Source of the DNA: Corynebacterium guangdongense
GTDB lineage: Bacteria > Actinomycetota > Actinomycetes > Mycobacteriales > Mycobacteriaceae
Reading direction: 5' to 3'
DNA: 64,000 nucleotides
Assembly (NCBI RefSeq): GCF_030408915.1
Contig: NZ_CP047654.1
Coordinates: 2,604,001 to 2,668,000 of the forward strand
Below the pieces are notes generated by a model. That model worked only from the letters and a program-made list of their open reading frames with translations. It did not search any database and was not told where the DNA came from. Below, piece after piece: positions 7,680 to 17,004 of this stretch. Each line of letters starts with the position of its first letter. Position 1 is the first letter of the stretch. The position numbers were made by a program, and so were the translations under genes.

Positions 7680-10600
7680 GTGCGCGCCCGACTGACACAT
7701 ACGGCGGCGTGGCTGCTCATCGCCCTGCTCATGGTTGCGCAGGAGCCCGGCCGCACCGCCGCCGACACCAAGCTCGACCTGCTCGTCGACCCGGCGGGGT
7801 TCCTGGCCGGCGCGACGCACGCGTGGACGGACACTTTCACCCTCGGCCAGCTGCAGAACCAGGCCTACGGCTACCTCTTCCCGCAGGGGCCGTTCTTCCT
7901 GGCGACGGACTTCCTGCCGGACTGGGTGGCGCAGCGGGCGTGGTGGACGGTCGTCGTCGGCGTCGGTTTCTCGGGGATGCTGGTGCTGCTGGAACGCCTG
8001 CGGGTGGGCACGCCCGCGTTCCGGATCCTGGCCGCGGGCCTCTTCGCCTTCTCCCCGCGCAGCCTGACGACGCTGACCGCCATCTCCTCGGAGACCTGGC
8101 CGGTCATGCTCGCCCCCTGGGTGCTGGCGGCGCTGCTGGATGAACGCCTGACCTGGCGATCCGCCGCCCGCGCGGTCGTCCCGGTGGCGCTGATGGGGGC
8201 GGTCAACGCCACCGCCACGCTGGCGGCCTGCCTGCCTGCGGGCGTGCTGCTGCTGTGGCGCGTCAGCCACGACCGCCGGGCGCTCGGCCCGGCGCTGGCT
8301 TGGCTGGCCGGGTGCGCGCTGGTCAGCGCCTGGTGGATCGGTCCGCTGCTGGTGCTGGGCGCCTACGCCCCGCCGTTCACGGACTTCATCGAGTCCGCCT
8401 ACGTGACCACCCGCTGGCTCAATCTCGCCGAGATCCTGCGCGGCACCACCTCCTGGGCGCCTTTCGTCGACGCGGAACGCCGGGCCGGCTGGTTGCTGGT
8501 GGCCGAGCCCGCGCTGGTGCTGGCCACGATGGCGGTCGCCGCCCTGGGCCTGGCGGGGCTGGCGCGCCGGGAGCGGGTGGCGCTGCACGGGCTGTGGGTG
8601 AGCATGCTCTTTCTCGGCGTCGCGATCCTCGGCGCCGCCCACGGGCCGCTGGGCGAGCAGTGGCTGGCGTTTCTGGACGGGCCCGGCGCGGCCTTCCGCA
8701 ACCTCCACAAGTTCGACCCGCTGGTGCGCATCCCGCTGTTGGTCGGGTTCGCTCACCTGGGCGGTATCGCCGCGCGCCGCTTCTGGGGCGCCGCGCTGGT
8801 CGCGTTGGTGGCGCTCGCGGCCGTCTCCCCCGCCTGGTCCGGGCGGCTCACCCCGCGTGGCACGTGGGAGGAGATCCCGGACTACTGGGTCGCCGCCACC
8901 GACTACCTCAACGAGCACGCCGCCGGCACCCGCACGCTCATCGTCCCCGAGGCCTCCTTTGCCCGGCAGGACTGGGGCTGGACCCGCGACGAGCCGGCGC
9001 AGCCGCTGCTGGACGTGCCCTGGGCGGTGCGCGACGCCATCCCGCTGGTCCCGCCGGAGGCCATCCGCGGCCTCGACGGGGTGATGACGATGCTCGACCA
9101 CGATCCGGAGAACGCGACGCAGGCGCTGCGCCGCCTGGGCATCGGGGCGCTGCTGGTGCGCGGCGACCTCGACGAGGACGCCGGGGTGACCAGCGGGCGC
9201 GACGTCCGGGGGCTGGAGGGAGAGAGCTTCGGCCCGCTCGAGGTCGTTCTCCTCGACCCGGGCGCCGACATGATGATCACCGACCAGGCGCCGGTCACCG
9301 TCGCCGGCGGCGGCGAGGTCCTGGCGCTGCTCGACACACTCCACGGACCGGGCCCGCGCGAGCTCGTCGACGCCGGCGGCCAGATCGTCACCGACACCCC
9401 CATGGCCGTCGCCCGCAACTACGGCACCCTGCGCGGTCCGGTCTCGGGCCCGCTTCTCGACGCCGCCGACGCCCCCGACGTCCGCAACCGGGAGATCGAC
9501 TACCCCTCGGTGGGCGAGCGCACCCGCGTCGTGGAACGCGGGGGGCGGGTGCGGGCGTCGACGAGCGCCGCCGATGCCACCTCCTTCGGCGGCGCGGACC
9601 CCGCCAAGTCGGTGACCGCCGCCGTCGACGGGCGCGGCGACACCGCCTGGTGGCCCACGCCGGGCCCCGCCGAGGGCCAGTGGCTGGAGCTGGCCGGCGA
9701 GATCGCCGCCCAGGCGCGCCTGTCGATCACCCCGACGCGCGACACGACGGTGCTGGTCAGCAACGGCCAGGCGCACACCGAGGTCGAGCTGCGTCGTGGC
9801 CGCGCCACCGAGGTCGTCGTCCCCGGCCCGGCCACCGGTGCCGTGCGCATCACCCTGCTCGATCCCCTACCGGTCGGGCTGGCGGAGGTCTCGCTCAGCT
9901 CCACCCCGATCGAGCGCGTCGTGACCGTGCCGCCCGCCTCCGCCGAGACCCGGATGATCGTGCTCCAGCGCCTCATGGTCGACACCGGGGTCCTGCTGCG
10001 CGAGTTCACCACCGCCCGCGACATGCGCCTGGAGGTCGCCGCCGACGCCGGGGTGCGCATCGACGGCGAACCCGCCGCCGGGATCATCGACCTTCCCGCG
10101 GGCGTTCACCGTCTGGAATCCGACGCGCACTGGGTGACCCTCACCGAGCCCGGTTTCGACCCCTCCCCCGTCGTCGAGCCCACGGGGCGGGTGATTGAGG
10201 CGTCCGACGGCGAGCGGCTGCTGATGACCGGGCGCGCGGCCAACGCCGGACTGCGCGCGCAGGTGGCCGGGGTCGGGCTCACCCCCCGCGTCGTCGACGC
10301 CGCGACGCAGGCTTTCGTCGTGCCGGCCGGCCTCGCCGGCGAGGTGGAGTTCTCCTTCGCCGCCGAGCGCGCCTACCGCGCGTTCCTCCTGGTAGGCGGG
10401 GCCGTGGGGCTGCTCGCCCTGCTCGCCGCGGTCGTCGTGGGACGCGGCGGTCGCCCGCTCCGCGACACCGACACCGACCCCGGGTCCGGGTCCGACCCCG
10501 GGTCCGGGGTGATCCTGCCCGCGCTGGCCCTCACCCTCGCCGCCGGCTGGGTCGGCCTCGCCGCCCTGGGGGCGGTCTGGGCGGCGCGCCGGGTGACCGT

Positions 10601-10784
10601 TTTCCCGCCCGCGCTGCTGGCGGGGACGCTCACCGGAATCGCCGGCGCGTGGCTGGCCCGGGCACCGTGGACGGCGGCGGGCTACGCGGGCGACGAGATC
10701 GCGCTGACCGCGGTCTGCGCCGGCGCGCTGGCCTGTCTGATGCCGCGGATCAGGCGCCGCGCGGGCTCCTCGACGAACTCATAG
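7680..10784 (+). CDS. aftD: alpha-(1->3)-arabinofuranosyltransferase AftD
   Basis: A 1034-residue polytopic membrane glycosyltransferase of the GT-C fold. The first loop has the Asp-containing TKLDLLVDPAGFLAGATHAW. About a dozen hydrophobic segments fill residues 1-430, a large soluble C-terminal part (about 440-890) looks carbohydrate-binding, and further helices lie at about 900-1020. AftD adds branching arabinose to arabinogalactan and lipoarabinomannan using decaprenyl-phosphoryl-arabinose. It is shorter than mycobacterial AftD (about 1400 residues). A Gly/Asp-rich repeat (DTDPGSGSDPGSG) precedes the last helices. The start is GTG without a clear Shine-Dalgarno sequence. The 3' end overlaps tmaT by 103 bases, tail to tail. 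Confidence 0.92.
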   Translation: MRARLTHTAAWLLIALLMVAQEPGRTAADTKLDLLVDPAGFLAGATHAWTDTFTLGQLQNQAYGYLFPQGPFFLATDFLPDWVAQRAWWTVVVGVGFSGMLVLLERLRVGTPAFRILAAGLFAFSPRSLTTLTAISSETWPVMLAPWVLAALLDERLTWRSAARAVVPVALMGAVNATATLAACLPAGVLLLWRVSHDRRALGPALAWLAGCALVSAWWIGPLLVLGAYAPPFTDFIESAYVTTRWLNLAEILRGTTSWAPFVDAERRAGWLLVAEPALVLATMAVAALGLAGLARRERVALHGLWVSMLFLGVAILGAAHGPLGEQWLAFLDGPGAAFRNLHKFDPLVRIPLLVGFAHLGGIAARRFWGAALVALVALAAVSPAWSGRLTPRGTWEEIPDYWVAATDYLNEHAAGTRTLIVPEASFARQDWGWTRDEPAQPLLDVPWAVRDAIPLVPPEAIRGLDGVMTMLDHDPENATQALRRLGIGALLVRGDLDEDAGVTSGRDVRGLEGESFGPLEVVLLDPGADMMITDQAPVTVAGGGEVLALLDTLHGPGPRELVDAGGQIVTDTPMAVARNYGTLRGPVSGPLLDAADAPDVRNREIDYPSVGERTRVVERGGRVRASTSAADATSFGGADPAKSVTAAVDGRGDTAWWPTPGPAEGQWLELAGEIAAQARLSITPTRDTTVLVSNGQAHTEVELRRGRATEVVVPGPATGAVRITLLDPLPVGLAEVSLSSTPIERVVTVPPASAETRMIVLQRLMVDTGVLLREFTTARDMRLEVAADAGVRIDGEPAAGIIDLPAGVHRLESDAHWVTLTEPGFDPSPVVEPTGRVIEASDGERLLMTGRAANAGLRAQVAGVGLTPRVVDAATQAFVVPAGLAGEVEFSFAAERAYRAFLLVGGAVGLLALLAAVVVGRGGRPLRDTDTDPGSGSDPGSGVILPALALTLAAGWVGLAALGAVWAARRVTVFPPALLAGTLTGIAGAWLARAPWTAAGYAGDEIALTAVCAGALACLMPRIRRRAGSSTNS

Positions 10785-11803
10785 GAGCAGGCCGCGACGA
10801 CCGTCGTGGCCACCGCCGTGAGCACGTAGACGGGCAGGAAACCGCCCTGAAAATAGCCGATGCCCGCCAGCGGGAACACCAGCGCCATGATCGGCAGATG
10901 CCAGAGAAACACCGAGTAGGAGATCCGGCCGAGGAACTGCGCCGGTCGGCCGGTCATGAGCCGGTCCCCCGGCGCGAGCGCGTAGGGCACGACCACCACG
11001 GCCGCGAAAACGGTGCCCGCCAGGACCCGGCGGGTGAACTCGGCCGGGTCCGGGTGCGTCAGGCCGAGCGGGCCGAACCACTCCTGGCCCGCGACCCAGG
11101 CGATGAGCAGAGCGGCCAGCCACCACGCCCAGCGCACCTCGAAGGCCCGGCGCAGTCGAGGACCGACCCGGTCCTCGAGCTCCGCCGCGATCAGCCCGAC
11201 CGCGAACCAGCACGCGTACGCCGGCGGCCAGATCTGGCGGTTGGCCACGCCCTCGGCCGGCGTCGACTCGACGACAGGCAGCCAGGCCCAACCCAGGCTG
11301 AGCCCCGCCAGGCCGAGGATGGCCGCCACCCGCCAGCGCCGGGGCAGGGGCAGCAGCACGGCCGCGAACAGCGGCATCACCAGGTAGAAAGCCACCTCCA
11401 CCGACAGCGACCACAGGTGCGTCAACCCCGGCGCCAGCCCGTCGGGGACGTAGATCTGGGTCAGGGTGAGGTTGACCAGGATCTGGGTGGCGTCCATGCC
11501 GGAGGCGTCGGGAAGCAGCAGGATGACCGCGGCGACGCAGACCAGATACGCAGGCAGGATGCGCGCCGCCCGGTTGCGGTAGTAGACGCCCCAGCGGCCC
11601 ACGTAACGCTCCGCGCCGCGCCACAGCAGGAACGCGGAGAGCGCGAAGAAGACCGGGACGAAGAAGTCGAAGCGCGCCAGCACCGAGCCGACCGGGCCCG
11701 CCGGATCCACCCCCGTCTGGAACGCCACATGGGTGGCCATGATCCCAAAGGAGGCGACGGCGCGAACACCGTCGAGCGACGGGTTATACTCTCGGGTTGG
11801 CAT
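10682..11803 (-). CDS. tmaT: trehalose monomycolate acetyltransferase TmaT (acyltransferase 3 family)
   Basis: A 373-residue multi-pass membrane acyltransferase 3 protein. The opening motif SLDGVRAVASFGIMATHVAF contains the family histidine. About ten helices follow, including SLSVEVAFYLVMPLF and ISYSVFLWHLPIM, both characteristic of OafA/YrhL-like enzymes. In C. glutamicum the gene at this position acetylates trehalose mycolates to aid MmpL export, as I recall from the literature; orthology here rests on context and family. I chose the ATG at 11801-11803 (MPTREYNPSLDG). It is divergent from the DUF3068 gene across 79 bases. Confidence 0.85.
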   Translation of the reverse strand: MPTREYNPSLDGVRAVASFGIMATHVAFQTGVDPAGPVGSVLARFDFFVPVFFALSAFLLWRGAERYVGRWGVYYRNRAARILPAYLVCVAAVILLLPDASGMDATQILVNLTLTQIYVPDGLAPGLTHLWSLSVEVAFYLVMPLFAAVLLPLPRRWRVAAILGLAGLSLGWAWLPVVESTPAEGVANRQIWPPAYACWFAVGLIAAELEDRVGPRLRRAFEVRWAWWLAALLIAWVAGQEWFGPLGLTHPDPAEFTRRVLAGTVFAAVVVVPYALAPGDRLMTGRPAQFLGRISYSVFLWHLPIMALVFPLAGIGYFQGGFLPVYVLTAVATTVVAACSYEFVEEPARRLIRGIRQASAPAQTAVSAISSPA

Positions 11804-11882
11804 AAGGATTGTTCTATCTACGTCCGCGGGGCAGGGTCCACCCACGATACCCCGCGCAGGTCACGCCGAAGGAGGCCCGCGA

Positions 11883-13127
11883 GTGTCCGTCCCCTCCTTG
11901 TCCCGGCCCGCCCCGCGACGATCCACCGCCGTCCGGCTCCTCGTCGCGGCGGCCCTGGCCATGATTCTGGGCACGGTCGTGCCCCCGCTGATCGCCGACG
12001 TCCGCACCATGGTCCCCACCGGCCAGCTCGGCACTTTCCGCACCGAACCCGCCGAGGCGACGGCCCTGCACCTGTCGGGGCTGGCCAACCAGGAAGTGCC
12101 CCCGCAGAACGCGGCCGAACCGGCGTGCGCCGACCCGGCGCAGGCGCGCCTCGGCTGCTACCGGGTCAGCGGCCAGATGGTCTTCGACCGGGCAACGACC
12201 ACCGCCACGGCGGACGCCTTCTCCGAGGTCAAGGTCGACAGCCACCTGACGGTGCGTCTCGAGGGCCTCCGGGTCGCCGAGGTCACCGACCACAGCATCC
12301 TCGCCCGGGCCAGCGCCCTGCCGGTGACCGAACCCGTCTCCAGCACGTCCGTGACCGTCCCCGCGCTGGCCACGGACATCACCTCGGTCCCCAGCTACCG
12401 CACGGGCCTGACACACTTCTTCCCCCCGACCTCCGAGCGCCGCTCGTACCCCTACTTCGATCTGGTGGCCAACGACTCCACGCCGATCGACTTCATCGAC
12501 GAGGCGAAGGTCGGCGACGTCGACGTGTTCACCTACTCCCAGAGCCTGGGCGCGGTCGACCTCCTGCGCGCGGCGGCGGGGTCCCAGAACGCCGAGGGCG
12601 AGGCCCCGACGGACTCCGGGGACCTGCAGTCCGCGCTGGAGCAGGCCGTCACCGACTACAGCTCCGGCATGACCTCCCTCCAGCGCGTCTTCACCGGCCC
12701 CGCGGAACGCTTCTACTCGGCGGAGGAGCGGGCGGCCCTGGGGTTGGCGGCAGAGGAGGTCGTGCAGCCCTCCCCGTACTACACGGTCGACCGTGTGCTG
12801 ACCGTGGAGCCGGACACCGGCGTCATCCTCGACGCCGAGGAGACCTACTACATCTTCCTCGCCGGTTCCCCGGAGGAGGCCGAGGCGATGGCGCAGCGCC
12901 CGCCGCACCCGGAGCGCACGGTCTTCCACGCCGAGACCCGCTGGGACGAGGAGACCCGTCAGGCCCAGCTCGACCTGGTCACCCCGACGCTGCGGCTGTT
13001 CCGCGCCCTGCAGATCATCGCGTGGATCTTCACCACCGCCGCGTTCCTGCTGCTGGTGGCCGGGGTGGTGACCGTCGCCCGGATCCGCGCCGCCCGCCGT
13101 GAGCGGCTGCTGGCGGTCGCCCCCTGA
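11883..13127 (+). CDS. DUF3068 (PorA-family) membrane protein, lipoglycan maturation
   Basis: A 414-residue protein anchored at both ends: helix 1 at about residues 18-38 (AVRLLVAAALAMILGTVVPP) and a C-terminal helix at about 378-402 (WIFTTAAFLLLVAGVV), with a large extracytoplasmic domain between. This is the DUF3068 layout. The orthologue (NCgl2760/Rv0227c as I recall) is needed for maturation of lipomannan to lipoarabinomannan. The start is GTG at 11883, with GAAGGAGG at 11868-11875 as a very good ribosome site. A TATACT hexamer at 11785-11790 is a possible -10 element but has no clear -35. Confidence 0.88.
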   Translation: MSVPSLSRPAPRRSTAVRLLVAAALAMILGTVVPPLIADVRTMVPTGQLGTFRTEPAEATALHLSGLANQEVPPQNAAEPACADPAQARLGCYRVSGQMVFDRATTTATADAFSEVKVDSHLTVRLEGLRVAEVTDHSILARASALPVTEPVSSTSVTVPALATDITSVPSYRTGLTHFFPPTSERRSYPYFDLVANDSTPIDFIDEAKVGDVDVFTYSQSLGAVDLLRAAAGSQNAEGEAPTDSGDLQSALEQAVTDYSSGMTSLQRVFTGPAERFYSAEERAALGLAAEEVVQPSPYYTVDRVLTVEPDTGVILDAEETYYIFLAGSPEEAEAMAQRPPHPERTVFHAETRWDEETRQAQLDLVTPTLRLFRALQIIAWIFTTAAFLLLVAGVVTVARIRAARRERLLAVAP

Positions 13128-13153
13128 AAGCGGGATTCGCCCTGACCGCCCTG

Positions 13154-14611
13154 GTGGCCTGGGCGGTCCTGCTGGTGGGGGCGCTGACCTGGCCGCTGCT
13201 GGCGCCGGGCGAGCTCGCGGCCCGCGACATGCTCGTGCTCGATCAACCGGCGTTGAGTGCGGCGGCGCTGGGCTTCGGCGACACCGCCGCCCGCAACGTC
13301 CCGCAGGACGGGGTGCTCGCGCTGGCGGGGCAGGTGGTGCCGGCGTCGTGGCTGGTCCGGGTGCTCATCATCGGTGCGGCGGGGCTGGCGGCCGGGGCCG
13401 CGGCGTGGCTGACGCGGTTGCTGAGGGCGCGGGCGGGGCTGGCGCCCTCCGCGCCGGCCGCCGCGGCGGCGATGACGGTCGCGGTGCTCAACCCCTTCAT
13501 CGTGGAGCGGCTGCTCCAGGGCCACTGGTCGTTGGTGATCGCGGCCTGGCTACTGCCGGGTGTCGCGGCGGCGTCGCTGGCCGGCCGGCCGCTGCTCGCC
13601 GGGCTGGGAGTGATCGGCGCCTCGCTGACGCCGAGCGGCGCGCTCCTGGCGACGCTCACCGCCGTCGCCGCGGCCCGGGGACGTCGACACCGCGTGGGCG
13701 CGCTGCTCGTGGGCCTGGCGGCGTCCCTGCCGTGGCTGGTCCCGGGGGTGCTGGCCGCCTCGACGGCGCCTTCGGCGTCGGCGGCGGCCTTCGCCCCCCG
13801 CGCCGAGGCCTGGGTCGGCACCGCCGGCGCGCTGCTGGGCCTGGGCGGGATCTGGAACGCCGAGGCCGTGCCCGCCTCCCGCGCCGCCGGTTTCGCGGTG
13901 TTCGGCGTCCTGCTCTTCCTGGTGCTGGCCACCGCGTGGCGACGCTGCCCGCGCCCCCTGCTCCTCCTCGCCGTCCTGGGCCTGGGCGGTGCGACGCTGA
14001 CGTGGCTGGCGCCCGGGCTGACCGGGTGGGCGGTGGAGCACGTTCCCGGGGCGGGGCTGGTCCGCGACGGGCAGAAACTGGTGATGCTGGCCATCCCCGC
14101 CTACGTCGCCCTCGCCGGGCTGATGCGGCGGGAGTGGCTGGCGGCCACGGTGCTGGCGCTGGCGGTGCTCCAGGTGCCCGACGCGCCCCGGGAGCTGACC
14201 GTGCTGCGGCCGGCGACGGTGGCCGTCGACGAGGAGCTGGTGGCCTTCGCCGGGGGCCGGGACGTGTTTTTCCCCGGCCGATCCGGGTTGGCCACCCGCG
14301 CCGACGGCCTCGTCATCGTCGATCCCGCCACCAAGGCGATGTCGGTGGTGGAGTCGGGGGCGCTGGTCGTCGACGGGCGCGTGGTGGACCCGCCCTCGCC
14401 CCGCTGGGTGGCGGCCGGTGAGGCGTGGGCGCGGCGCGACCTGGCCAGGCTGGCCGAGCTGGGCGTCGGGGTCGTCGTCGACGGGGGGACGGTCGTGGAG
14501 ACGGGCGCTGCGGCCCGGCCGCTGCCGGTGCCGGGCCTGCTCCTGCTGGCCTGGTGGCTGGCGTTGCCGTGGGGCCTGCTGGCTATCGCCGCCGCGCGAC
14601 GACGCGACTGA
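13154..14611 (+). CDS. polytopic membrane protein (Rv0226c-like)
   Basis: A 485-residue protein with about twelve hydrophobic segments. An extracytoplasmic loop after the first helix contains ELAARDMLVLDQPAL; an acidic residue in this place is typical of GT-C glycosyltransferases, so a lipid-linked sugar transferase role is possible but unproven. The GTG at 13154 is the first usual start. The frame remains open back to CTG at 13124, which would overlap the DUF3068 stop as CTGA and add KAGFALTALV, improving the first helix. The gene overlaps the following convergent glycosyltransferase by 29 bases. Confidence 0.85.
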   Translation: MAWAVLLVGALTWPLLAPGELAARDMLVLDQPALSAAALGFGDTAARNVPQDGVLALAGQVVPASWLVRVLIIGAAGLAAGAAAWLTRLLRARAGLAPSAPAAAAAMTVAVLNPFIVERLLQGHWSLVIAAWLLPGVAAASLAGRPLLAGLGVIGASLTPSGALLATLTAVAAARGRRHRVGALLVGLAASLPWLVPGVLAASTAPSASAAAFAPRAEAWVGTAGALLGLGGIWNAEAVPASRAAGFAVFGVLLFLVLATAWRRCPRPLLLLAVLGLGGATLTWLAPGLTGWAVEHVPGAGLVRDGQKLVMLAIPAYVALAGLMRREWLAATVLALAVLQVPDAPRELTVLRPATVAVDEELVAFAGGRDVFFPGRSGLATRADGLVIVDPATKAMSVVESGALVVDGRVVDPPSPRWVAAGEAWARRDLARLAELGVGVVVDGGTVVETGAAARPLPVPGLLLLAWWLALPWGLLAIAAARRRD

Positions 14612-15698
14612 GCACCTGCTCGAAACGGGCGCCGGTGTCCGCCCAGGAGAAGCCGGCCGCGTGGACGCGGGCGGCCGCGCCGAGGCGACGGCGGGTGGGG
14701 GCGTCGGCGAGCAGGCGGCGGGTGGCGTCGACAAGCTCACTCTCGTCGTCGACGAGCAGCCCGGTCTCCCCGTCCACGATGGAGTCGCGCAGGCCGCCGG
14801 CGCCGCGGTAGCCGACGGTGGGCACGCCGTGCTGCGCGGCCTCGGTGACCGCCAGGCCCCAGCCCTCCTTGCGGCTGGGCATGAGGTGGAGGGCGGCGCG
14901 GGCGAGCAGCGCATGCTTGTAGTCCTCGGTGACCTGGCCGTAGAAGACGACCCGATCCTCGATGCCGCGGCGGCGCGCATAATCACGCAGCCTGTCCTCC
15001 CACCAGCCGGAACCGACGACGTCGAGGACCAGATCCCGGTCCCGGAGCGCGGCGATCACGTCCATGGCGTGCTCGATCCGCTTGTTCGGCACCAGCCGCG
15101 AGAGGGTGAGCAGGTGGGTGCGGTGGTCCGCGGGCAGCACCGGCAGGGTCGCCGGGACGGGGTCGACGCCGTTGGCGACGATCTCGATGTCCGCCGGGTC
15201 GACGCCGAGGGCGATGAGGTCCTCGCGCGAGGACTCCGAGACCGTCACGTACTGCGCGCCGCGGTACACGCGCGGGGCGAGGCGGGACTCGAGGAACCAG
15301 CCGACGCGGCCGATCAGCGGGCCCGCGACCGGCCACTGCTCCTGGTGGCAGTGATGGGTGAGCAGCACCGTCGGGGCGCCGGCGACGAGCCGGGCGAAGA
15401 AGGGGATGCCGTTCTGGGTGTCGACGACGACGTCGACGCCCCGGGCCGGGCCGATTCCGAGGCGGCCGAGCAGCAGGAGGCGCCAGGCGGCCGGGTAGAC
15501 GGAGTACTTGCCGCCGGCGCGGGTGTAGCGAACGCCGTTGCGGGTCGAACGGCGCGGGGACTCGGTGTGCGCGGCGGAGCGGTAGATCACCTCGTGCCCG
15601 GCGGTAGCGAGGTGCTCGCCGACGTGCTCCAGATAGCGCTCGGACCCCCCACCGAGGGGGTGGGTGCTGTCACGCCAGCAGAGCAGGAGGATTTTCAT
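14583..15698 (-). CDS. GT4-family glycosyltransferase (Rv0225-like)
   Basis: A 371-residue cytoplasmic GT-B glycosyltransferase starting MKILLLCWRDSTHPLGGGSE. It has the N-terminal glycine loop GGGSERYLEHVGEHLA and the C-terminal nucleotide-sugar motif SRKEGWGLAVTEAAQHG, which contains the E-x7-E pair of retaining GT4 enzymes. Position between the Rv0226c-like protein and mtrP matches Rv0225. The acceptor is unknown; a role in lipoglycan or trehalose lipid assembly is inferred from context. It is divergent from mtrP, with only 26 bases between the start codons. Confidence 0.9.
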   Translation of the reverse strand: MKILLLCWRDSTHPLGGGSERYLEHVGEHLATAGHEVIYRSAAHTESPRRSTRNGVRYTRAGGKYSVYPAAWRLLLLGRLGIGPARGVDVVVDTQNGIPFFARLVAGAPTVLLTHHCHQEQWPVAGPLIGRVGWFLESRLAPRVYRGAQYVTVSESSREDLIALGVDPADIEIVANGVDPVPATLPVLPADHRTHLLTLSRLVPNKRIEHAMDVIAALRDRDLVLDVVGSGWWEDRLRDYARRRGIEDRVVFYGQVTEDYKHALLARAALHLMPSRKEGWGLAVTEAAQHGVPTVGYRGAGGLRDSIVDGETGLLVDDESELVDATRRLLADAPTRRRLGAAARVHAAGFSWADTGARFEQVLSRVVARRR

Positions 15699-15712
15699 CG
15701 TGCCCAGCCTAT

Positions 15713-15724
15713 TACACTGACCGC
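15713..15724 (+). promoter_or_regulatory. candidate leaderless promoter of mtrP
   Basis: TACACT at 15713-15718 is followed by six bases and then the GTG start at 15725. Transcription would begin at or next to the start codon. There is no Shine-Dalgarno sequence. This is the usual layout of leaderless actinobacterial genes. The call is by inspection only. Confidence 0.45.
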
Positions 15725-16495
15725 GTGCGCTTCCCTCAGACCCGTGACCTGGCAACACTGCGCCGATCCTGGCGCCTGCTGCGTTCCTTCCGCTTCGAGC
15801 AGAGCCAGCCGGGCGTCTTCTACGGCGGCCTCGCCGAGGACACCGCCCGGTTGGTGGAGGCGCTGCTTGTCGACGCCACCGGGGCCGGCCTCGCCGGCCG
15901 CGAGGTGCTTGACGTCGGCGGCGGGCCGGGGTACTTCGCGGAGGCTTTCGCGCGTCGGCGGGCGGGCTACGTCGGCCTGGAACCGGACGTGGGCGAGATG
16001 TCGGCGGCCGGCATCGAGGTCGCGGCCGCCGTGCGCGGCGACGGGGCGGCGCTGCCCTTCCGCGGCGGCGCCTTCGACGTGGTGTACTCCTCCAACGTCG
16101 CCGAGCACGTTCCGGATTTCCCGGCCATGGGCGACGAGATGCTGCGGGTGGCCCGGCCGGGCGGCCTGGTCGTGCTGTCCTACACGGTCTGGCTCGGGCC
16201 CTTCGGCGGGCATGAGACCGGCCTGTGGCAGCACTATCTCGGTGGGGACTTCGCCCGCGATCGCTACACCCGGAAAAAGGGGCACGCCCCGAAGAACGTC
16301 TTCGGGACGAGCCTCTTCGACGTCTCCTGCGCCGACGGCCTGCGCTGGGCCCGTTCCGTGGAGGAGCGCGACCTGGGCACCGTCGAGCTGGCCTTTCCCC
16401 GCTACCACCCGGCGTGGGCCTGGTGGCTGGTCCACGTGCCGGTGGTCCGGGAGTTCCTCGTCTCCAACCTGGTGCTCGTCGTGCGGGCCGGTTAG
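15725..16495 (+). CDS. mtrP: class I SAM-dependent methyltransferase MtrP-like
   Basis: A 256-residue methyltransferase. SAM-binding motif I is EVLDVGGGPGYFAEAFARR (about residues 60-78). The acidic post-I strand GLEPDV and the motif VVYSSNVAEHVPDF complete a class I fold. In C. glutamicum the gene at this position is needed for efficient transport of trehalose mycolates, as I recall. A small lipid or sugar substrate at the membrane is likely. Its stop overlaps the hsp20 stop by four bases on the opposite strand. Confidence 0.88.
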   Translation: MRFPQTRDLATLRRSWRLLRSFRFEQSQPGVFYGGLAEDTARLVEALLVDATGAGLAGREVLDVGGGPGYFAEAFARRRAGYVGLEPDVGEMSAAGIEVAAAVRGDGAALPFRGGAFDVVYSSNVAEHVPDFPAMGDEMLRVARPGGLVVLSYTVWLGPFGGHETGLWQHYLGGDFARDRYTRKKGHAPKNVFGTSLFDVSCADGLRWARSVEERDLGTVELAFPRYHPAWAWWLVHVPVVREFLVSNLVLVVRAG

Positions 16496-17004
16496 CCCTC
16501 GATGGCCTCGGACTCCGGGGCCTCGGAATCCTCGGACTCCACCGCCCTGGTCTCATCTTTCTCGGTCTCGCCGGCGGTGACCTCGATAGTGCGCTTCTTC
16601 TCCACGGCCTGGGGAACCGGGACGGTGACCGTCAGGACGCCCTCGTCGAGCCGCGCGGTGATGGCATTGACGTCGGCGCCCTCCGGCAGGCGGACCGTGC
16701 GGGTGAAGCTCGAGGTGGTCTCCCGGACGAGGTAGTCGCGACCCTCGTGCTCCTCCTCACGCTCATGACGCTGCGTGCTCACGGTGAGGCGGCCGTCATC
16801 GACGTCGACGGAGACCTCCTCCTTCTTGACCCCCGGCAGGTGAGCCTCAATGACGTACTCGCCGTCGCGGGTGTAGACGTCGGTGGCCGGTGCCCGGTTG
16901 GCGGAGCGGGTGAGGGAATCGCTGACGCTGTTGTCGCCGAAAAAGGTGCGTTCCAGCGCGCGGATTTCCTCGAAGGGGTTGAAACGGTTGATGGACGAAC
17001 TCAT
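16492..17004 (-). CDS. hsp20: Hsp20 / alpha-crystallin small heat-shock protein
   Basis: A 170-residue ATP-independent chaperone. The alpha-crystallin domain covers about residues 35-140, with EAHLPGVKKEEVSVDVDDG and a late GVLTVTVPVP segment containing the G-x-L-type motif. The C-terminal tail is strongly acidic (SEDSEAPESEAIEG). I chose the ATG at 17004 because GAGGAGA lies six bases upstream; the earlier ATG at 17019 overlaps that site. No CIRCE or HAIR operator is visible. It sits between mtrP and pck, where I do not expect it from C. glutamicum gene order. Confidence 0.92.
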   Translation of the reverse strand: MSSSINRFNPFEEIRALERTFFGDNSVSDSLTRSANRAPATDVYTRDGEYVIEAHLPGVKKEEVSVDVDDGRLTVSTQRHEREEEHEGRDYLVRETTSSFTRTVRLPEGADVNAITARLDEGVLTVTVPVPQAVEKKRTIEVTAGETEKDETRAVESEDSEAPESEAIEG

